Source: Roseateles_B flavus (lineage in GTDB: Bacteria > Pseudomonadota > Gammaproteobacteria > Burkholderiales > Burkholderiaceae_C). From it: a stretch of 64,000 nt of DNA. The stretch covers positions 88,769 to 152,768 of the forward strand of contig NZ_JBDPZC010000012.1 of NCBI RefSeq assembly GCF_039872765.1, in the 5' to 3' direction. Position 1 is the first letter of the stretch. The number at the start of each line of letters is the position of its first letter. This document shows, in pieces, positions 58,927 through 64,000 of the stretch. Position numbers and translations under genes: made by a program. A model generated the notes under the pieces. It was not told the DNA's origin, ran no database searches, and saw only the letters and a program-made list of their open reading frames with translations.

Positions 58927-58949
58927 GGGGTCATGCAAGACCTGACCCC
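58927..58949. repeat. Dispersed motif with inverted ends, upstream of gyrB
   Basis: GGGGTCA and TGACCCC (7-bp arms) flank GCAAGACC; the right half (58935-58949) is an exact copy of the dispersed motif GCAAGACCTGACCCC. It lies 20 bases before the gyrB ATG, within its leader, and an upstream in-frame ATG (58933) reads MQDLTP. Confidence 0.65.
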
Positions 58950-58968
58950 GTGTGAGAGAGAGTTCCCG

Positions 58969-61518
<2,550 letters not shown>

Positions 61519-61529
61519 TGCTGTAGAGC

Positions 61530-61579
61530 GCCCCATAAGGTGCGAAACGGGGCCCCATAAGCTGCGAAAGCTATGGGGC
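61530..61579. repeat. Tandem 18-bp repeat with hairpins downstream of gyrB
   Basis: GCCCCATAAG followed by gTGCGAAA (61530-61547) recurs with one mismatch at 61552-61569, a 22-base period. The second copy pairs with CTATGGGGC to form a bulged stem (61552-61579). It marks the border where base composition drops toward the acquired restriction-modification genes and may be an insertion scar or mobile-element end; a gyrB terminator is another option. Confidence 0.6.
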
Positions 61580-61654
61580 TCGCACTGTTGATTGGTGACC
61601 GCTGAACAAATCGGGTTCGGTTAGTGCGGCTGCGAAAAGGCCCGCTCATTTGAA

Positions 61655-61721
61655 CAAATGACTCTACTGCTTGCGCGACAAGGCGGCTGACGCTACACTG
61701 CGTCAACAGTAGAGTCATTTG
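61655..61721 (+). promoter_or_regulatory. hsdS promoter inside nested inverted repeats
   Basis: A promoter with -35 TTGCGC (61671-61676), 17-base spacer and -10 TACACT (61694-61699) lies between 15-bp perfect inverted arms, CAAATGACTCTACTG (61655-61669) and CAGTAGAGTCATTTG (61707-61721). The -10 is the centre of a second palindrome, TGACGC and GCGTCA (61688-61705). The right arm ends at the hsdS start codon. The layout suggests tight autoregulation of the locus. Confidence 0.65.
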
Positions 61722-62315
61722 ATGAATCCCGTTCGCACCCTCAACGATTTGGCGGAAGTCCACACAGCAGTGGTCTTTCGGGATCAAGCACCGCAAGAAC
61801 ATCCGGAAGGCAACGTGCGTGCGTTGGCCATCCGGGATGTTCTGGCTTCGACGCCAGTGAGCTGGAGCGAACTGCCGCAGGTTGTTGTAGCTGAGAAGTA
61901 CCGCGCGAACTGCCTGCAAGCCGGTGATGTGGTCATCCCCTCACGGGGCGACTACTACAGGGCATCGCTTTTCACCGGGGCGGACTTGCCAGTTCTGCCG
62001 GTGGGTCAATTGAACGTGATCCGACCGGCTGTCGGGCTAGATGCCGGTTACTTGGTCTGGTTTCTCAACCTGCCGACGACCGGCGCCAAGCTCAAGCAAA
62101 TGCTGACTGGCACCAGCATCAAAGCGCTGACCAAGACGGCTCTTCAGACACTGGAGGTGGACGTCCCCGATATTGGCCGCCAACGCCATATCGCTGAAAT
62201 TGATGAGCTGGCGGGACGAATCGCTGCCATTCGGCACCGGTTGACAGAACTGGACACCATTGAGGTCGCTCAGTTGGCCGACGTCCTTTCGCACCGCGGA
62301 GGTGACCGTGCTTGA
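61722..62315 (+). CDS. hsdS: One-domain HsdS-like specificity subunit
   Basis: This subunit would choose the DNA target of a Type I methylase. The 197 residues hold a single target-recognition domain (VIPSRGDYYRASLFTGADLP, then AGYLVWFLNLPTTGAKL) and one coiled-coil spacer (TALQTLEVDVPDIGRQRHIA, then AGRIAAIRHRLTELDTIE). Ordinary HsdS proteins have two of each in about 400 residues, so this is a half-S that would act as a dimer and read a palindromic site. It ends about eight bases past the hsdM start. GC and codon use are lower than in gyrB, a sign of transfer. Confidence 0.82.
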   Translation: MNPVRTLNDLAEVHTAVVFRDQAPQEHPEGNVRALAIRDVLASTPVSWSELPQVVVAEKYRANCLQAGDVVIPSRGDYYRASLFTGADLPVLPVGQLNVIRPAVGLDAGYLVWFLNLPTTGAKLKQMLTGTSIKALTKTALQTLEVDVPDIGRQRHIAEIDELAGRIAAIRHRLTELDTIEVAQLADVLSHRGGDRA

Positions 62316-63756
62316 TGCTGGAACCAAGCAGGCAATTCGTCTCGCACTCTTGCGCTGCTTTGATTCAGTTCGCGGCGTGGTCGATGTTAGTGAGGTCCGT
62401 GACCACATCCTGGCATTGCTGGTTCTGAAGTACGCGTCTGACCATGCCGTCGAAACTAGCCATGCGGTTGCGCTCGAGGCGGATGCCGGATCGGTGCCCT
62501 CGTTTGAACGGCTGCTCAACGCCAAGCACATGCCCGCTATCGGGCAGCGTGTTGACTGGGCGCTGGCTGACTTGGAGAAGCAGCATCCGCTGCTGAAAGA
62601 CGCCTTTCACAGTGTCCGTTTCGACTCCTCCTTGCTGGGCGAACCCACGCAAAGGCAGCACCTCGTCGCTGATCTGCTGAGCTGCTTCGGTTTGCCAGAG
62701 TTCGACTTTCGAGGCGGCGCAAGTGCCGAAGCAGCCAGCTTTGCCTGCGAAACGCTCATCAGCGAGGCTGCAGTCGTCGCTGGCAAACGGGGTGCCGATT
62801 TCTTCACCCCGCCAGAGGTTTCACGCCTGATCGCCGGAATCCTCCGGCCCGAAGCTGGGGAAAGCGTTGGCGATCCATGCTGCGGTTCTGGCACCTTGTT
62901 GTTGACCTGCAGCGCCTTCGCGCGTGCCCAATCTGGCGGTGAGGGCTGTCAGTTGTTTGGACAAGAGAAGAACGGCGGCACCTGGGCGCTCGCAAAAATC
63001 AACATGTTCTTGCATGGTGAACGCGCCGCGCAGTTGGCATGGGGAGACACCCTCAAAGACCCGCGTCTGGTGGCTGGCGGCCAACTGCAGAAGTTCGACG
63101 TGGTGGTTTCAAACCCACCCTTCAACGTGAAGGATTGGGGACAAGAAGCCGCCGCAGCCGATCCGTTCGGCCGCTACCGACGCGGAGTTCCGCCGCGCGC
63201 TTCTGCTGACTACGCTTTCATCAGCCACATGGTGGAGACCCTCAAGCCCGGTCGTGGCCGCATGGCAGTGGTGGTCTCCCACGGTGTCCTCTTCCGCACT
63301 GGCGCGGAGCTACAGATTCGCAGGCAACTGCTGGAAGAAGGCCTCGTGGACGCAGTGATCGCGCTCCCAGCCAAGCTGCTTCCAAGCACGTCGCTGCCGA
63401 TTGCACTACTGGTGCTGCGTAAGGACAAGAGCGACGGGCAAGTGCTCTTCATCGACGCCAGCCGCCAGTTCGAGCACGGGAAAACTCAGAACAAGCTACG
63501 CGATGAAGACCTCGCCCAGATCGAGGCTACCTATGTAGCTAGGGCGGATGTTGATGGCTACGCCCGCTTGGTGTCATTGGAAGACATCCTGCAGAACGAC
63601 TGGAACCTCAACGTGGTTCGCTATGTGGAAGCCGTAGAGCCGGTCTACCAAGTGGACCTAGAGGCACTTCGTGTCGAGCGCGCACAGCTCCGAGCCGAAC
63701 TGGAAGGTCTGGAGAGCCGGTTTACCAGCCTCATCCATGAAGTGCGCCATGCGTGA
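62308..63756 (+). CDS. hsdM: N6-adenine DNA methyltransferase HsdM
   Basis: The modification subunit of a Type I-like system. About 482 residues from GTG 62308 (ribosome site GGAGGTG at 62298; the exact start is uncertain). It has an N-terminal HsdM-type helical domain (VSEVRDHILALLVLKYASD), the SAM-binding motif DPCCGSGTLLLTCS near residue 190, and the catalytic NPPFNVKDW near residue 270. It partly overlaps hsdS. No hsdR lies in the window; it may be downstream, or the locus may only methylate. Confidence 0.9.
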   Translation: MLDAGTKQAIRLALLRCFDSVRGVVDVSEVRDHILALLVLKYASDHAVETSHAVALEADAGSVPSFERLLNAKHMPAIGQRVDWALADLEKQHPLLKDAFHSVRFDSSLLGEPTQRQHLVADLLSCFGLPEFDFRGGASAEAASFACETLISEAAVVAGKRGADFFTPPEVSRLIAGILRPEAGESVGDPCCGSGTLLLTCSAFARAQSGGEGCQLFGQEKNGGTWALAKINMFLHGERAAQLAWGDTLKDPRLVAGGQLQKFDVVVSNPPFNVKDWGQEAAAADPFGRYRRGVPPRASADYAFISHMVETLKPGRGRMAVVVSHGVLFRTGAELQIRRQLLEEGLVDAVIALPAKLLPSTSLPIALLVLRKDKSDGQVLFIDASRQFEHGKTQNKLRDEDLAQIEATYVARADVDGYARLVSLEDILQNDWNLNVVRYVEAVEPVYQVDLEALRVERAQLRAELEGLESRFTSLIHEVRHA

Positions 63757-63768
63757 CACAAAGGAAAA

Positions 63769-63797
63769 CGGCCGCTTACGCGGCCGCCCCCTCTTTT
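63769..63797. terminator. Bidirectional terminator after hsdM
   Basis: CGGCCGC-TTA-CGCGGCCG forms a seven-base-pair stem with a four-base loop. T-rich tails follow on both strands (CTCTTTT on plus, TTTTCCTTT on minus). It lies 12 bases past the hsdM stop, so hsdM may end a transcript here. Confidence 0.7.
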
Positions 63798-63895
63798 GCG
63801 TCTTGGAGCTTGGCGTCCGTCCGAAGAGGGAGCTGCCAAGCCATATGGCCCAAGCGCTTACAGGGAAATCATAACACTGTTGGCGCCGATCTAAA

Positions 63896-63928
63896 TTTGA
63901 CCCACCCTGCCGATTGAACTTTGACCCA
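63896..63928. repeat. Repeated TTTGACCCA, possible IS-end remnant
   Basis: AAATTTGACCCAC (63893-63905) and GAACTTTGACCCAG (63916-63929) repeat with a 24-base period in an A/T-rich gap after hsdM. Spaced repeats of this kind resemble terminal repeats of IS21-like elements, from memory. The stretch 63798-64000 holds no other feature I can support. Confidence 0.4.
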
Positions 63929-64000
63929 GGGCTTGGGGCCGACATCGGCTGATGCCGGCTGTGGACAACTGTAGCGCGGCGCTTGTTCAGCTCGCTTCGT

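Noticed and set aside
63658..63945. Minus-strand 95-residue frame after hsdM
   Set aside because: It overlaps the hsdM end and the terminator hairpin and has no recognisable domain or ribosome site.

Overview
The window is a high-GC segment of a Burkholderiales chromosome, probably from the Roseateles/Mitsuaria/Pelomonas group. That placement is inferred from gene content, codon use and protein character, and no search was run. It contains the replication origin neighbourhood: rnpA and rpmH lie on the minus strand, and dnaA, dnaN and gyrB on the plus strand. Most genes left of the origin run on the minus strand and those to its right on the plus strand, so transcription generally follows replication.

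Layout. 1-3008: lipopolysaccharide genes (lptC fragment, kdsC, kdsD) and two small uncharacterised genes. 3047-5625: glutamate dehydrogenase with its terminator, and an anchored protein of unknown function. 5751-13625: a compact minus-strand operon that reads as an undescribed RiPP (ribosomally made, modified peptide) pathway. Its order is a 52-residue precursor missed by ORF calling, an M50 membrane metallopeptidase, an LpxL-like acyltransferase, a radical SAM/SPASM maturase, a secreted protein of unknown function and a split MacA/MacB-type exporter. 13918-25328: general metabolism, comprising a CPA2 antiporter, an O-acyltransferase, a histidine phosphatase, an acyl-CoA dehydrogenase, a diguanylate cyclase, apt, a P450 and a dienelactone hydrolase.

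25369-40601: a metal and metalloid resistance block. A czcCBA-type efflux operon with a His/Cys-rich small protein is followed by an arsenic locus. The arsenic genes are an MFS transporter, an ArsN2/flavoprotein fusion with a Cys-rich tail, a Cys-rich MarR regulator, an aquaporin, arsC, arsR, arsD and arsA. No arsB or acr3 is present.

40743-50816: the high-affinity potassium system kdpFABC with kdpDE. A TorF-type porin and a CorA channel sit inside the operon, and a 30-residue membrane ORF precedes kdpF. 51072-55514: mnmE, yidC, yidD, rnpA and rpmH. 55515-61518: the probable oriC, dnaA, dnaN and gyrB. 61519-64000: a lower-GC acquired segment with a one-domain HsdS and an HsdM downstream of gyrB, bounded by repeats.

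The most interesting object is the 5.7-13.6 kb RiPP operon, because it joins radical SAM peptide chemistry, an intramembrane protease, a lipid-acyltransferase fold and a tripartite exporter. Second are the arsenic locus without a classical pump, the half-HsdS locus with its promoter palindrome, and a dispersed 14-15 bp motif (GGGTCAGGTCTTGC).
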